From an uncultured Craurococcus sp. (GTDB lineage: Bacteria; Pseudomonadota; Alphaproteobacteria; Acetobacterales; Acetobacteraceae), in NCBI GenBank assembly GCA_902805545.1, contig CADCTD010000147.1, positions 1 to 45,613 of the forward strand: a stretch of DNA of 45,613 nt. Reading direction: 5' to 3'. This document shows, one piece after another, positions 25,077-34,399 of this stretch. A program made the position numbers and the translations under genes. Numbering within the stretch: the stretch's first letter is position 1; each line of letters opens with the position of its first letter. The notes beneath the pieces are model-generated. The model had not been told where the DNA came from, ran no database searches, and was given only the letters and a program-made list of their open reading frames with translations.

Positions 25077-25426
25077 TCGGCCCGGATGAGCGGGTGCTCT
25101 GCCCGGCCGACGAGATCGAGGAGGGCGCGGCCCGCGGCTTCCCCGCCCCGGCCGGGCGCTTCACCGGCCTCTTCGCCGTGCGGAAGGGGGGCGAGCTCCG
25201 GGTCTACGTGAATTCCTGCCCGCATATCGGCCTGCCGCTGGAGCCGCTGCCGAACCGGTTCCTCGATACCCGTAAGGCCAACATTGTCTGCGCCGCCCAT
25301 GGCGCCCGCTTCCGCATCGAGGACGGGGTCTGCATCAGCGGCCCCTGCATCGGCCAGGCGCTGGAGGCCGTCCCCTGCCGGGTGGAGGGGGGGATGCTGG
25401 TCGTCCCGGCCGGGGCGGGGGAGTAG
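25073..25426 (+). CDS. Rieske [2Fe-2S] domain protein
   Basis: A 117-residue protein that is a single Rieske domain. The cluster ligands are Cys49 and His51 (CPHIG) and Cys73 and His76 (CAAHG). There is no transmembrane helix or catalytic domain, so it is a soluble ferredoxin of the NirD/BphF type, or an isolated electron-transfer protein. It starts with GTG in a GTGA overlap with the GFA stop, which implies coupled translation. No oxygenase or reductase partner gene is close by. Confidence 0.9.
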   Translation: MIGPDERVLCPADEIEEGAARGFPAPAGRFTGLFAVRKGGELRVYVNSCPHIGLPLEPLPNRFLDTRKANIVCAAHGARFRIEDGVCISGPCIGQALEAVPCRVEGGMLVVPAGAGE

Positions 25427-25525
25427 CGGAGGGGCAGGGCGCCTCCCATCTCCCCCGATTGACGGGGCGCAAGCCAGCATGGCCAAACTCCCGCCATAAG
25501 GCGCTGTCCGAGGGGAGACACCAGA

Positions 25526-27460
25526 ATGTCCGACGACCAGTTGATCGCGGTGAAGCCGGCGGTCGCCGCCGCCGCCCATGTGACCGCCGAGCAGCACGCC
25601 GCCATGACCGAGGCGGCCGCCGCCGACCCGGCGGCCTTCTGGGCCAGGGAGGCGGGGCGCGTCGCCTGGATCAAGCCGCCGACGCGGATCAAGAACACCA
25701 GCTTCACCGGCGATGTCTCGATCCGCTGGTTCGAGGACGGAGTGCTGAACGCCTCCGTCTCCTGCCTCGACCGGCACCTGGCCAGCCGCGGCGACCAGGT
25801 GGCGATCATCTGGGAGGGCGACGACCCGAACAGCGATGCGAAAGTGACCTACAAGGACCTCCACGCCCGGGTCTGCCGCCTCGGCAATGCGCTGCGCGCG
25901 CTGGGCGTGAAGAAGGGCGACCGCGTCTGCATCTACCTGCCGATGATCGTCGAGGCGGCGGTCGCCATGCTGGCCTGCGCCCGGGTCGGCGCCGTCCATT
26001 CCATCGTCTTCGGCGGCTTCTCGCCGGACAGCCTCGCCTCGCGCATCCAGGACAGCGAGTGCACGGTGCTCATCACCGCCGATGAGGGGCGGCGCGGCGG
26101 GCGCAGCGTGGCGCTCAAGACCAATGCCGACGAGGCGCTGGCCACCTGCCCGAGCATCCGCGCCGTCGTCGTGGTGAAGAATACCGGCGCCGCCGTGCCG
26201 ATGCAGGAGGGGCGCGACCACTGGTACGACGAGCTCACGGCGAAGCAGCCGGCCGAGTGCCCGCCGGAGCCGATGGGGGCGGAGGACCCGCTCTTCATCC
26301 TCTACACCTCCGGCTCGACGGGGAAGCCGAAGGGCGTGCTGCACACCACGGGCGGCTACCTGGTCTGGGCCAGCTACACGCATGAGCTGGTCTTCGACTA
26401 CAAGCCGGGCGAGGTCTACTGGTGCACCGCCGATGTCGGCTGGGTGACGGGCCACACCTATATCGTCTACGGCCCGCTCGCCAATGGCGCGACGACGCTG
26501 ATGTTCGAGGGGGTGCCGAACTACCCCTCCGTCTCCCGCTTCTGGGAGGTCGTGGACAAGCACCAGGTCAACATCTTCTACACCGCGCCGACCGCCATCC
26601 GCGCCCTGATGCGCGACGGCGCGGGGCCGGTGCAGAAGACCTCCCGCCAGTCGCTCCGCGTCCTCGGCAGCGTGGGCGAGCCGATCAACCCGGAAGCCTG
26701 GCTCTGGTACTACCGCGTGGTCGGCGAGGAGCGCTGCCCGGTCGTCGATACCTGGTGGCAGACGGAGACGGGCGGCATCCTGATCTCGCCGCTGCCCGGG
26801 GCGGTGGCGCAGAAGCCCGGTTCGGCGACGCTGCCGCTGCCCGGCGTGCGGCCGGCGCTGGTGGATGGCGAGGGCAAGCCGCTGGAGGGGGCGACGGAGG
26901 GCAACCTCGTCATCCTCGACAGCTGGCCCGGCCAGGCGCGCACCGTCTATGGCGACCATGAGCGCTTCATCCAGACCTATTTCTCGACCTTCCCGGGCAT
27001 GTACTTCACCGGCGACGGCGCGCGGCGGGATGCGGATGGCTACTGGTGGATCACCGGCCGCGTCGACGACGTGATCAACGTCTCCGGCCACCGGATGGGC
27101 ACGGCCGAGATCGAGAGCGCCCTCGTCGCCCATCCGAAGGTCGCCGAGGCCGCCGTCGTCGGCATGCCGCACGACCTCAAGGGCCAGGGCATCTACTGCT
27201 ACGTGACGCTGAAGACGGGGGAGGAGCCCTCGGAGGCGCTGCGCAAGGAGCTGGTCGTCTGGGTGCGGAAGGAGATCGGGCCGATCGCCTCGCCGGATGC
27301 CATCCAGTGGGCGCCGGGCCTGCCGAAGACACGCTCGGGCAAGATCATGCGGCGCATCCTCCGCAAGATCGCGGCGAATGAGACGGAGGCGCTGGGCGAC
27401 ACCTCGACGCTCGCCGATCCCGGCGTGGTGCAGGAGCTGGTGTCGAACCGCGTCGGTTAG
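25526..27460 (+). CDS. acs: Acetyl-CoA synthetase (AMP-forming)
   Basis: Activates acetate to acetyl-CoA through acetyl-AMP. At 644 residues it has normal length. Seen are the ATP-binding [11 protein letters not shown] at about 260, the WWQTETGG motif that lines the acetate pocket and distinguishes acetyl-CoA synthetase, and the C-terminal RSGKIMRR whose Lys (about 605) is acetylated for control in other bacteria. A GGGGAG ribosome binding site precedes the ATG. Two strong hairpins follow the stop. Confidence 0.96.
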   Translation: MSDDQLIAVKPAVAAAAHVTAEQHAAMTEAAAADPAAFWAREAGRVAWIKPPTRIKNTSFTGDVSIRWFEDGVLNASVSCLDRHLASRGDQVAIIWEGDDPNSDAKVTYKDLHARVCRLGNALRALGVKKGDRVCIYLPMIVEAAVAMLACARVGAVHSIVFGGFSPDSLASRIQDSECTVLITADEGRRGGRSVALKTNADEALATCPSIRAVVVVKNTGAAVPMQEGRDHWYDELTAKQPAECPPEPMGAEDPLFILYTSGSTGKPKGVLHTTGGYLVWASYTHELVFDYKPGEVYWCTADVGWVTGHTYIVYGPLANGATTLMFEGVPNYPSVSRFWEVVDKHQVNIFYTAPTAIRALMRDGAGPVQKTSRQSLRVLGSVGEPINPEAWLWYYRVVGEERCPVVDTWWQTETGGILISPLPGAVAQKPGSATLPLPGVRPALVDGEGKPLEGATEGNLVILDSWPGQARTVYGDHERFIQTYFSTFPGMYFTGDGARRDADGYWWITGRVDDVINVSGHRMGTAEIESALVAHPKVAEAAVVGMPHDLKGQGIYCYVTLKTGEEPSEALRKELVVWVRKEIGPIASPDAIQWAPGLPKTRSGKIMRRILRKIAANETEALGDTSTLADPGVVQELVSNRVG

Positions 27461-27529
27461 GGGTGCTAGAACAGGGGGTGAATCCGGTCGCGTTCCGACA
27501 AAAATTACATCCCCTGGAATCAAGGACCT

Positions 27530-27572
27530 GGCCCGAGTCGCGCGAACGAATCGCTGACGCGCGACTCGGGCC
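27530..27572. terminator. 15-bp perfect hairpin after acs
   Basis: GGCCCGAGTCGCGCG and CGCGCGACTCGGGCC pair completely across a 13-nt loop. It sits about 70 bp past the acs stop. The bases after it on the plus strand, GGCGGAAAAGGC, contain no U-run, but the stem is strong enough to stop or protect a transcript. Confidence 0.7.
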
Positions 27573-27596
27573 GGCGGAAAAGGCTTTCAGCACAAC

Positions 27597-27631
27597 GGCT
27601 TGTGGGTGACCGGCTGCGGCACCCACAAGCC
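27597..27631. terminator. 12-bp perfect hairpin between acs and the DUF1674 gene
   Basis: GGCTTGTGGGTG and CACCCACAAGCC pair across an 11-nt loop. It lies 33 bp past the DUF1674 stop on the minus strand and about 140 bp past acs on the plus strand, so it could serve either gene; on the minus strand it is followed by GTTGTGCTG. Confidence 0.65.
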
Positions 27632-27663
27632 CGTTCCCGCTCCGGTCAGGGACCGAATCGGGA

Positions 27664-27933
27664 TCAGAAGTCGCTGACGCGGCCCTTCCGCTCCCAGTCG
27701 CCATAGCGGGTCGGCTCCGGGCCGGAGGGGCCGCCGACCTCCTTCATCCGCAGCGGCTGCTCCGGCGGCGGGTCGCCGGCCGGCGGCATCGTCGGGTCGC
27801 CGGGGATGGGCATGTCCGGGCCGGTCGGGTCGGTCACCGGGGGCGGCGGGATCTCCGGGCCGGGCGGCGGCGTCGGGATCGGCGTCACCGGCACGGGCGG
27901 GTCGCTCGGGGGCAGCGGCGTCGGGTCGGACAT
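27664..27933 (-). CDS. DUF1674 (SDHAF4-like) protein with a proline-rich N-terminal half
   Basis: An 89-residue protein. The C-terminal block [20 protein letters not shown] followed by RVSDF is the signature of DUF1674, the family of eukaryotic succinate dehydrogenase assembly factor 4 (SDHAF4/Sdh8), which protects flavinated SdhA. The N-terminal 55 residues are almost a third proline with repeated PP and DP units and look disordered; I would expect a charged Ala/Arg-rich stretch here in other bacteria. AAGGAGA precedes the ATG. No succinate dehydrogenase gene is in the window. Confidence 0.8.
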   Translation of the reverse strand: MSDPTPLPPSDPPVPVTPIPTPPPGPEIPPPPVTDPTGPDMPIPGDPTMPPAGDPPPEQPLRMKEVGGPSGPEPTRYGDWERKGRVSDF

Positions 27934-28028
27934 GGATATCTCCTTCTTGTCGCGTGACAGGATGCATCCTCATCTGGTGTCCTGCCTTGGCCACGCCAAC
28001 GCGCAACGGAGAGGAGGAGCAGCATTCG

Positions 28029-28955
28029 ATGGGCGGATATCTGCGCACCGCAATCCTGCTGGCCGGGCTGACGGCGCTCTTCCTCGCCATCGGCTACCTG
28101 CTTGGCGGGCAGCAGGGCATGGCGATCGCCTTCCTCGTCGCCTGCGCCACCAATCTCTGGTCCTGGTGGAACAGCGACCGCGTCGTGCTCTCCATGCACA
28201 ATGCCGAGCCCATCGCGCCGGAGAGCGCGCCGCGGCTGTATCGCATGGTGGAAGGCCTGGCGCAGCGGGCCGGCCTGCCGATGCCCGCGCTCTACGTCAT
28301 CCATGAGGACCAGCCCAACGCCTTCGCCACCGGCCGCAACCCGCAGAATGCCGCCGTCGCGCTGAATACCGGCCTGCTGAACCTGATGTCGGAGCAGGAG
28401 GTGGCCGGCGTCGTCGCGCATGAGCTGGCGCATATCAAGCACCGCGACACGCTGCTGATGACGCTGACGGCGACGCTCGCCGGCGCCATCGGCATGCTGG
28501 CGCAATTCGGCTTCCTCTTCGGCGGCCGGACGGAGGATGGAAGGCGCAACCCCTTCGGCCCGATCGGCGGTCTGCTGCTGATGATCGTCGGCCCGATCGC
28601 CGCCATGCTGGTGCAGATGGCGATCAGCCGCAGCCGGGAATACGAGGCGGACAGGTTGGGGGCCGAGATCTGCGGCGACCCGCGCTGGCTCGCCTCGGGC
28701 CTGGCAAAGCTCGAGCAGTACAAGCAGGGGCTGGTGAACCACACCGCCGAGGCGCATCCGGCCAGCGCGCACATGTTCATCATCAACCCGTTGTCGGGGA
28801 TGCGGATGGACAGCCTCTTCACCACCCACCCGCCGACCGAGGAGCGCATCCGCCTGTTGCTGGCGATGGCGCCGCCGGCGCCCGCCTGGCCGCAGCCAGC
28901 CCGCCGTGCCGCAAGCCCGTGGGACACGGCCGGCCGCCGCAACCCCTGGGGCTGA
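28029..28955 (+). CDS. htpX: HtpX-like membrane zinc metalloprotease
   Basis: A 308-residue M48-family protease that helps degrade misfolded membrane proteins. Two hydrophobic spans open the protein, the zinc site HELAHIKH is at about residue 131, two more spans follow, and the third ligand Glu is in [13 protein letters not shown]. The last 30 residues are Pro/Ala/Arg-rich and are variable in the family. The ATG at 28029 follows GAGAGGAGG. It is divergent from the DUF1674 gene; a cytochrome c gene follows 46 bp later. Confidence 0.94.
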   Translation: MGGYLRTAILLAGLTALFLAIGYLLGGQQGMAIAFLVACATNLWSWWNSDRVVLSMHNAEPIAPESAPRLYRMVEGLAQRAGLPMPALYVIHEDQPNAFATGRNPQNAAVALNTGLLNLMSEQEVAGVVAHELAHIKHRDTLLMTLTATLAGAIGMLAQFGFLFGGRTEDGRRNPFGPIGGLLLMIVGPIAAMLVQMAISRSREYEADRLGAEICGDPRWLASGLAKLEQYKQGLVNHTAEAHPASAHMFIINPLSGMRMDSLFTTHPPTEERIRLLLAMAPPAPAWPQPARRAASPWDTAGRRNPWG

Positions 28956-29001
28956 GCCGCGCTTGGCCCCCCGACCCACCCCTCATGGAGAGGCCCGCCC
29001 G

Positions 29002-29376
29002 ATGCTTCGCTATGCCCTGCTCGCCGCGCTGATGCTCGCCCCCACCCTGCCCGCCGCGGCGCAGGATGCGGCGGCGGGGCAACGCGTCTTCAACCAGTGC
29101 CGCGCCTGCCACAGCATCGAGCAGGGCGGGCGCAACGGCGTCGGGCCCAACCTGCATGGCGTGGTCGGGCGCAAGGCCGGCAGCGTCGAGGGCTTCCGCT
29201 ACTCCGCCAGCATGCGGGAGAAGGTGCAGGGTGGCCTCACCTGGGACGAGGACACCCTTCGCGCCTATCTCGCCAACCCGAAGGCGGTGGTGCCGGCAGG
29301 CTCCATGTCCTACCCGGGCCTGCGCAACGAGCAGCAGCTCAACGACCTGATCGCCTATCTCAAGGCGAACGGCTGA
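29002..29376 (+). CDS. Class I cytochrome c (c-552 / cytochrome c2 type)
   Basis: A 124-residue periplasmic electron carrier. Residues 1-18 are a Sec signal (MLRYALLAALMLAPTLPAAAQ, cleavage after AAA). The haem site is CRACH at about 32-36, and the sixth ligand Met is near 100 in PAGSMSYPGL. GVGPNLHGVVGRKAG is typical for the cytochrome c2 group that feeds terminal oxidases. The TGA is two bases before the stop of the convergent dienelactone hydrolase gene. Confidence 0.93.
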   Translation: MLRYALLAALMLAPTLPAAAQDAAAGQRVFNQCRACHSIEQGGRNGVGPNLHGVVGRKAGSVEGFRYSASMREKVQGGLTWDEDTLRAYLANPKAVVPAGSMSYPGLRNEQQLNDLIAYLKANG

Positions 29377-29378
29377 GC

Positions 29379-30080
29379 CTAGCCTATCGTCCTGGCCAGC
29401 AGCTCCGCGCTGCGGCCATTGGCGATGGTGGCCGCCCGCGCATCCCAGGAATGGCCGCCCATCCGGGCGAAGGCGTGGTCGACGCCCGGATAGACATGCA
29501 CGGCGACCTGGCCCTGGCCCGAGAGGCCGGAGAGGATCTTGGCCTGCGCCTCGGGCGGGACGAACTTGTCGCGCTCGGCGATGTGCAGGATCAGCGGCGC
29601 CTTGATGCCGCCCGCCTCGCCGAGCAGGCCCTCGATGCCGACGCCGTAGTAGCTGATATTGGCATCCGCATCCGACCGCGCCGCCATCATGTAGGAGAGC
29701 CGTCCGCCGAGGCAGAAGCCCATGGTCGCGGCCTTGCCGTTGCTGCCGGGCAGCCCCCGCGCATGGGCGATGGTGGCCTTCAGGTCCTCCACCGCCTTGT
29801 CCTGGTCCATGCCGTTCATCAGGGCGAAGGCGCGGTCCCACTGGGCCTGGCCGGCATCCGGGTCGAGCGAGACGCCCGGCTCCTGGCGCCAGAAGAGGTC
29901 GGGGCTGATGGCGATGAAGCCCATCTCGGCGACCCAGTCGGAGAGCTGCCGCATGGCGCCGTTCACGCCGAAGATCTCCTGGATCATCACCACGGCGCCG
30001 GCCGGGGTGGTCTTCGGCATCGCCAGGTAGGCGCCGAAGCGCCCGCTGCCATCGGCCGCAGCGATCTCGATCTCGGGCAT
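29379..30080 (-). CDS. Dienelactone hydrolase family protein
   Basis: A 233-residue alpha/beta hydrolase. The dienelactone hydrolase triad is complete, with Cys123 in GFCLGG, Asp171 in AERDKFVPP and His202 in VDHAF, plus Glu35 in QEIFGVNG that activates the Cys. The numbering of the triad coincides with that of the Pseudomonas enzyme. The start has AAGGAG seven bases upstream. No chloro-aromatic pathway genes are nearby, so the substrate may be some other lactone or ester. Confidence 0.92.
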   Translation of the reverse strand: MPEIEIAAADGSGRFGAYLAMPKTTPAGAVVMIQEIFGVNGAMRQLSDWVAEMGFIAISPDLFWRQEPGVSLDPDAGQAQWDRAFALMNGMDQDKAVEDLKATIAHARGLPGSNGKAATMGFCLGGRLSYMMAARSDADANISYYGVGIEGLLGEAGGIKAPLILHIAERDKFVPPEAQAKILSGLSGQGQVAVHVYPGVDHAFARMGGHSWDARAATIANGRSAELLARTIG

Positions 30081-30125
30081 GATATGCTCCTTGTTTAGAA
30101 CGGTTCCGGCGGCATCTAAGCCCAG

Positions 30126-30803
30126 ATGCGCAGGCTTGCCATGCCCCTGGCGATGACATTGATGGCGGCGGCCGGGCCGGCCACCCCGCCCGGCGCCCTC
30201 GAGGCGGCGGGCTGGAACCATGCCGAGTGGCATGGCGTGGCCCCCGCCCGCTTCCGCCTGCTGCCCGGCGGCGGCGTGGCGGTGGAAGGCCGGGGCGAGG
30301 GCAGCTTCGTCTGGCGACGGGTGCAGGGGCGGGCGGAATGCCTCTCCTGGCGCTGGCGGGTGGAGGCCGGGCCACCGCCGACCGACCTCACCCGGTCGGG
30401 CGGGGATGACCGGGCGCTCGCCCTCGCCATCGGCTTCTCCGGCTGGCCGACGCGCGCCACCTTCTGGCAGCGCAGCCAGCATGCCGTGGCCCAGGCCGTG
30501 GCGGGCAGCCACCCGCTGCCGCGGAGCGCCCTGCTCTATGTCTGGGGCGGGACGGGGCGGGAGCCGGCCGCCTTCCCCAGCCCGCACATGGCCGGGCTCG
30601 GCATGGTGCGGGTGCTGCGCCCGGCCGGGACGCCGACCGGCCGCTGGTTCGAGGAGCGGGTGGACCTGGCCGCCGACTGGCGCGCCGCCTTCGGGGGCGA
30701 GCCGCCGCCGCTGCAGGAGCTGGTCATCGGCACGGATGTCGACGACACGGGCAGCCGGCTCGACGCCCGGGTGGAGGAGATCCGCTTCGGCCCCTGCCGA
30801 TGA
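30126..30803 (+). CDS. DUF3047 exported protein
   Basis: A 225-residue protein with a likely signal sequence (MRRLAMPLAMTLMAAAG; Met6 is an alternative start). The mature part resembles DUF3047: LSWRWRVEAGPPPTDLT, then GGDDRALALAIGF, later LLYVWGG and DVDDTGSRLDARVEEIRF at the end. The fold is a predicted beta-sandwich; no function is known. It is divergent from the hydrolase gene across 45 bp and 52 bp upstream of the MFS gene. Confidence 0.82.
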   Translation: MRRLAMPLAMTLMAAAGPATPPGALEAAGWNHAEWHGVAPARFRLLPGGGVAVEGRGEGSFVWRRVQGRAECLSWRWRVEAGPPPTDLTRSGGDDRALALAIGFSGWPTRATFWQRSQHAVAQAVAGSHPLPRSALLYVWGGTGREPAAFPSPHMAGLGMVRVLRPAGTPTGRWFEERVDLAADWRAAFGGEPPPLQELVIGTDVDDTGSRLDARVEEIRFGPCR

Positions 30804-30855
30804 GGCAGCGAAACGCCGCGCCATGCGTTGCCCCGCCCGAGGAGACCCAGGCGGC

Positions 30856-32307
30856 ATGCGCGACACCCCGAATTCCGGCCAGTTCAGCACCGACGTCCCG
30901 GCCCGGCTCGACCGGCTGCCCTGGAGCGGCTTCCACTGGCGGGTCGTCATCGCCCTAGGCATCACCTGGATCCTCGACGGGCTCGAGGTGACGCTGGTCG
31001 GCAGCCTGGCCGGCGCCATCCACCAGAGCCCGAGCCTCGCGCTCAGCGAGACGCAGATCGGGCTGACCGCCTCGGCCTATCTGATCGGCGCCGTCTTCGG
31101 TGCGCTCGGCTTCGGCTGGCTGGCCGACCGCATCGGCCGCCGCCGCCTGTTCTTCATCACCCTCATCGTCTACATGCTGGCCAGCATCGCCACCGGCTTC
31201 GCCTGGGATTTCTGGACCTTCGCCTTCTGCCGGATGATGACCGGGGCCGGGATCGGTGGCGAATACGCCGCGGTCAATTCGGCGATCCAGGAACTCATCC
31301 CCGCCCGGTTGCGGGGCCGCGTCGACCTTTTCGTCAACGGCACCTTCTGGGGCGGCGCCGCGATCGGCGCCATCACCTCCCTGGTGGTGCTCGACCCCGC
31401 CATCATCGACCCCGAGATCGGCTGGCGCGCCGCCTTCATCGTCGGCGGCGCCCTGTCGGTGGTGGTGTTGCTGCTCCGCCGCCACCTGCCGGAAAGCCCC
31501 CGCTGGCTGATGCTGCACGGCAAGCCGGAGGAAGGGGAGCGGATCGTCTCGGCCATCGAGCGGGATGTGGCGGCCGAGAAGGGCCCGCTGCCGCCCACCA
31601 CCTATGGCCCGACGGTGCTCAACCGCCGTGGCGCTGCGAGCATCGCCGAGATCTGGCACACCATGTTCCAGAGCCACCGCGACCGGGCGATCCTCGGCCT
31701 GACGCTGATGTCCTGCCAGGCCTTCTGCTACAATGCGGTGTTCTTCACCTATGCCCTGGTGCTGACCAAGTTCTACGCGATCCCGGCCCATCACATCGGC
31801 TGGTTCATGCTGCCCTTCGCCCTCGGCAACCTGGCCGGCCCGCTGATGCTCGGCCGCTTCTTCGACACCATCGGCCGTCGCCAGATGATCACCGCGACCT
31901 ACGGCCTCGCCGGGCTGCTCATGGCGGCGACCGGCATCGCCTTCGCCCAGGGCTGGCTCTCCGCCTGGGAGCAGACGGCGGCCTGGACGCTGATCTTCTT
32001 CTTCGCCTCGGCCGCCGCCTCGGCCGCCTACCTGACGGTGGGCGAGAGCTTCCCGCTGGAGATGCGGGCCATGGCGATCGCCCTGTTCTACGCCATCGGC
32101 ACCGCGGTCGGCGGCGTGGTCGGCCCGACGCTGTTCGGCTGGCTGATCTCGAGCGGGGAGCGCGGCGACATCCTCTGGGGCTACCTGATCGCGGCGGCGC
32201 TGATGCTGGTGGCGGCGGCGACCGAATGGCGGCTCGGCTTCGCCGCCGAAGGGCGGTCGCTCGAGGAAGTCTCGGCGCCTTTGTCTTCGGTTGTCACAAG
32301 ACCGTAA
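30856..32307 (+). CDS. Major facilitator superfamily transporter
   Basis: A 483-residue transporter with about twelve membrane spans. The family motif GWLADRIGRRRLF is between spans 2 and 3, its repeat GRFFDTIGRRQM is in the second half, and LPESPRWLM after span 6 is a feature of the sugar/organic acid porters. The start at 30856 is preceded by GAGGAGA; the frame runs open further upstream through the DUF3047 gene, which is antisense-free noise. The substrate is not evident; an organic acid or aromatic acid is possible. Confidence 0.92.
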   Translation: MRDTPNSGQFSTDVPARLDRLPWSGFHWRVVIALGITWILDGLEVTLVGSLAGAIHQSPSLALSETQIGLTASAYLIGAVFGALGFGWLADRIGRRRLFFITLIVYMLASIATGFAWDFWTFAFCRMMTGAGIGGEYAAVNSAIQELIPARLRGRVDLFVNGTFWGGAAIGAITSLVVLDPAIIDPEIGWRAAFIVGGALSVVVLLLRRHLPESPRWLMLHGKPEEGERIVSAIERDVAAEKGPLPPTTYGPTVLNRRGAASIAEIWHTMFQSHRDRAILGLTLMSCQAFCYNAVFFTYALVLTKFYAIPAHHIGWFMLPFALGNLAGPLMLGRFFDTIGRRQMITATYGLAGLLMAATGIAFAQGWLSAWEQTAAWTLIFFFASAAASAAYLTVGESFPLEMRAMAIALFYAIGTAVGGVVGPTLFGWLISSGERGDILWGYLIAAALMLVAAATEWRLGFAAEGRSLEEVSAPLSSVVTRP

Positions 32308-32395
32308 GGAGTGTGCGTTAGGGATTGGCACAACTAAGCGCCAAAGGTTAAGGTTCAGCTCGCAACCTGAGATTGCGTCAGGCGGAGCAGGCGAT

Positions 32396-32773
32396 ATGGC
32401 TGCGGGCACCATGGCCAGGACGGCCGATGACGAATGGGAGAGCGTCTGGCGGGAGTATGACCGCCGGGCACCCGTGCCGGTTGCGGCGCCGGCGCGCCCC
32501 GCCGCGCCGAAGCCGAAGGCGCAGCGGCCGAAACCGGTCCTGCTGCTGGTCCTGGTCTTTGGGCTCGCCCTCGCGCCGCGGCTGTCCTCGCTCCATTCCG
32601 CCACGCCCCACGGGGCGGATGGGATCGACGGACTGTCCCTCCTCGCATCCTTCTCGCCGGCCGAGGCGGAGCTGCCGCCGCTCTCCACCTCCATCGCCCG
32701 GCTGGCCACGCACTCCGCCGATGCGGCCTGCTGGGTCCTCCAGCTCGACCCGCGCCGGTTGGCCTGCCCGTAA
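32396..32773 (+). CDS. Single-span membrane protein of unknown function
   Basis: A 125-residue protein. An acidic/aromatic start (ADDEWESVWREYDRR) is followed by a Pro/Ala/Lys linker, one hydrophobic segment (PVLLLVLVFGLALAP, about residues 58-72) and a variable periplasmic-looking tail with a Cys near the end. I do not recognise it. The frame is open to 32291, but the start with the best GGCGGAG site is 32396; Met6 is also possible. The upstream 88-bp gap is AT-richer than its surroundings. Confidence 0.6.
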   Translation: MAAGTMARTADDEWESVWREYDRRAPVPVAAPARPAAPKPKAQRPKPVLLLVLVFGLALAPRLSSLHSATPHGADGIDGLSLLASFSPAEAELPPLSTSIARLATHSADAACWVLQLDPRRLACP

Positions 32774-32835
32774 GGGCGGTTTCCCACGGCACTACGCGTG
32801 CTTAACTTGGGGCCTTCAGCAAAACAGGCCCCCTG

Positions 32836-33336
32836 ATGTCCGTGACGAAGCAGGAATTCCGCGATGCCATGGCTCGGCTCGGCGCCGCGGTGAACATCAT
32901 CACCACCGGCGGCCCGGCCGGGCGCGGCGGCTTCACCGCCAGCGCCGTCTGCAGCGTGACCGACGAGCCGCCGACCCTCCTCGTGTGCATGAACCGCAAC
33001 GCCACCGCCGCGCCGGTGCTGAAGGCGAACGGCAATGTCTGCGTCAACGTCGCCGCCGCCGGGCAGAAGGAGGTGGCGATGGTTTTTGCCGGCTTCACCA
33101 AATGCACGATGGAGGAGCGCTTCGAGGCCGGGACCTGGGCAAGCCTCGCCACCGGGGCGCCGGTGCTGCAGGGGGCCGTCGTCTCCTTCGACTGCCGCGT
33201 CGCCGAGATCGTCGAGAAGGGGACGCATTGCGTGGTCTTCGCCGAGGTGGCGGGCATCCGCAGCGGCAGCCACCACGAGCATGGGCTGATCTATTTCGGC
33301 CGGGACTACCATCCGGTGGGCAAGGCCGCGGACTAG
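32836..33336 (+). CDS. Flavin reductase-like (FMN-binding split barrel) protein
   Basis: A 166-residue flavoprotein of the HpaC/RutF group, which supplies reduced FMN or FAD to two-component monooxygenases. The early FRDAMARLGAAVNIITTGG, the FTASAVCSVTDEPPTLLVC flavin-binding block, and the ending HGLIYFGRDYHPV are typical. No monooxygenase component is adjacent. The LysR gene begins 6 bp after the stop in the same direction, suggesting a pair under one promoter. Confidence 0.92.
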   Translation: MSVTKQEFRDAMARLGAAVNIITTGGPAGRGGFTASAVCSVTDEPPTLLVCMNRNATAAPVLKANGNVCVNVAAAGQKEVAMVFAGFTKCTMEERFEAGTWASLATGAPVLQGAVVSFDCRVAEIVEKGTHCVVFAEVAGIRSGSHHEHGLIYFGRDYHPVGKAAD

Positions 33337-33342
33337 CGGGCG

Positions 33343-34266
33343 ATGCCGCCGCGGCCCGAGGAGACGGAGCTCCGCCGCCTCGACCTCAACCTGCTGCCGG
33401 TCTTCGTCGCGCTGATGCGGGAGCGGAGCGTGACGCGCGCGGGGGAGGCGCTGTTCCTGTCGCAGCCGGCCACCTCGGCGGCGCTGGCGCGGCTGCGCAC
33501 CGTCTTCCGCGACGAGTTGCTGGTGCGGAACGGCAAGCAGCTGGAGCCGACGGCGCGGGCGGAGGCGCTGCTGGCAGCGCTCACACCCTTGTTGCAGACG
33601 ATCGCGGCGACGCTGGCGGGCGCGGTGCCCTTCAACCCGGCGGAGGATGAGCGCGTCTTCCGCATCGGCTGGACGGATGACGTGGGGATGGCGGCGAAGC
33701 CGCTGCTGGCCCGCATCTGGCAGCAGGCGCCGCATTGCCGCCTCGTCATCCGCACGGCCAACTACCGCACGATCCCAGGGATGCTCGAGAGCGGGGAGGT
33801 CGGCCTCGCCCTCGGCTTCATGGGGGACGACCTGCCGGCGCTGGCGAAGCAGCGGGTGCTGCGCCGCGGCGGCTTCCAGGTGCTGCGCGATGCCGCGACG
33901 GCGCCGGTCGACCTCGAGAGCTACTGCGCCCGGCCGCATGTGCTGGTGACGCCGCGGGGCGACCTCAGCGGCTTCGCCGATGCGGCGCTGGAGCGGCTGG
34001 GGCGGAGCCGGCGGGTGGTGCTCGGCGTGCCGGAATTCGGCCTGCTGCGGCAGGTGCTGCTGGGCACGGAGCTGCTCTGCACCGTCTCCGATGCGCTGGT
34101 GGAGGCGCTGATGGCGCCCGAGGCCGGCGGCGGGCTGGCGGCGGACCCGCTGCCCATCGCCTCGCCCGATTCCGTCATGCGGATGGCCTGGCGCACCGCC
34201 CTCGACCACGACCCGGCCGAGGAGTGGCTGCGCGCCCAGGTGGTGGCGGTGCTGGCCCGGCGCTGA
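33343..34266 (+). CDS. LysR-family transcriptional regulator
   Basis: A 307-residue regulator. The N-terminal winged helix-turn-helix reads LRRLDLNLLPVFVALMRERS and then SQPATSAALARLRTVF; the rest is the LysR effector domain. The early part matches the NodD/NahR-like subgroup (LDLNLL start), whose effectors are often aromatic or acyl compounds. It lies 6 bp after the flavin reductase gene, so it may control that gene or the divergent and convergent neighbours; no target is evident. Confidence 0.93.
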   Translation: MPPRPEETELRRLDLNLLPVFVALMRERSVTRAGEALFLSQPATSAALARLRTVFRDELLVRNGKQLEPTARAEALLAALTPLLQTIAATLAGAVPFNPAEDERVFRIGWTDDVGMAAKPLLARIWQQAPHCRLVIRTANYRTIPGMLESGEVGLALGFMGDDLPALAKQRVLRRGGFQVLRDAATAPVDLESYCARPHVLVTPRGDLSGFADAALERLGRSRRVVLGVPEFGLLRQVLLGTELLCTVSDALVEALMAPEAGGGLAADPLPIASPDSVMRMAWRTALDHDPAEEWLRAQVVAVLARR

Positions 34267-34332
34267 CGGGCGCCCCTCCCATCCGCGTGAACCGGCTGCG
34301 GCTTAACCGGAAGACAACCGATCCAGACATGC

Positions 34333-34366
34333 GAAAGGCCCGGGCGGTTTCCCACCCGGGCCTTTC
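34333..34366. terminator. Strong bidirectional terminator
   Basis: GAAAGGCCCGGG and CCCGGGCCTTTC form a 12-bp perfect stem with a 10-nt loop. It sits 67 bp after the LysR stop and 33 bp after the stop of the 25-codon minus-strand frame; A/T-rich outer arms make it usable from either side. Confidence 0.85.
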
Positions 34367-34399
34367 CATTGCTGCAGCCGTTGCCGGCCTAGGCAGGGC

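Noticed and set aside
32245-32276. GGCTTCGCCGCCGAAGG inside the MFS gene, similar to the interspersed repeat core
   Set aside because: The encoded ending GFAAEGRSLEEVSAPLS is typical of this transporter family, so the likeness is probably chance.
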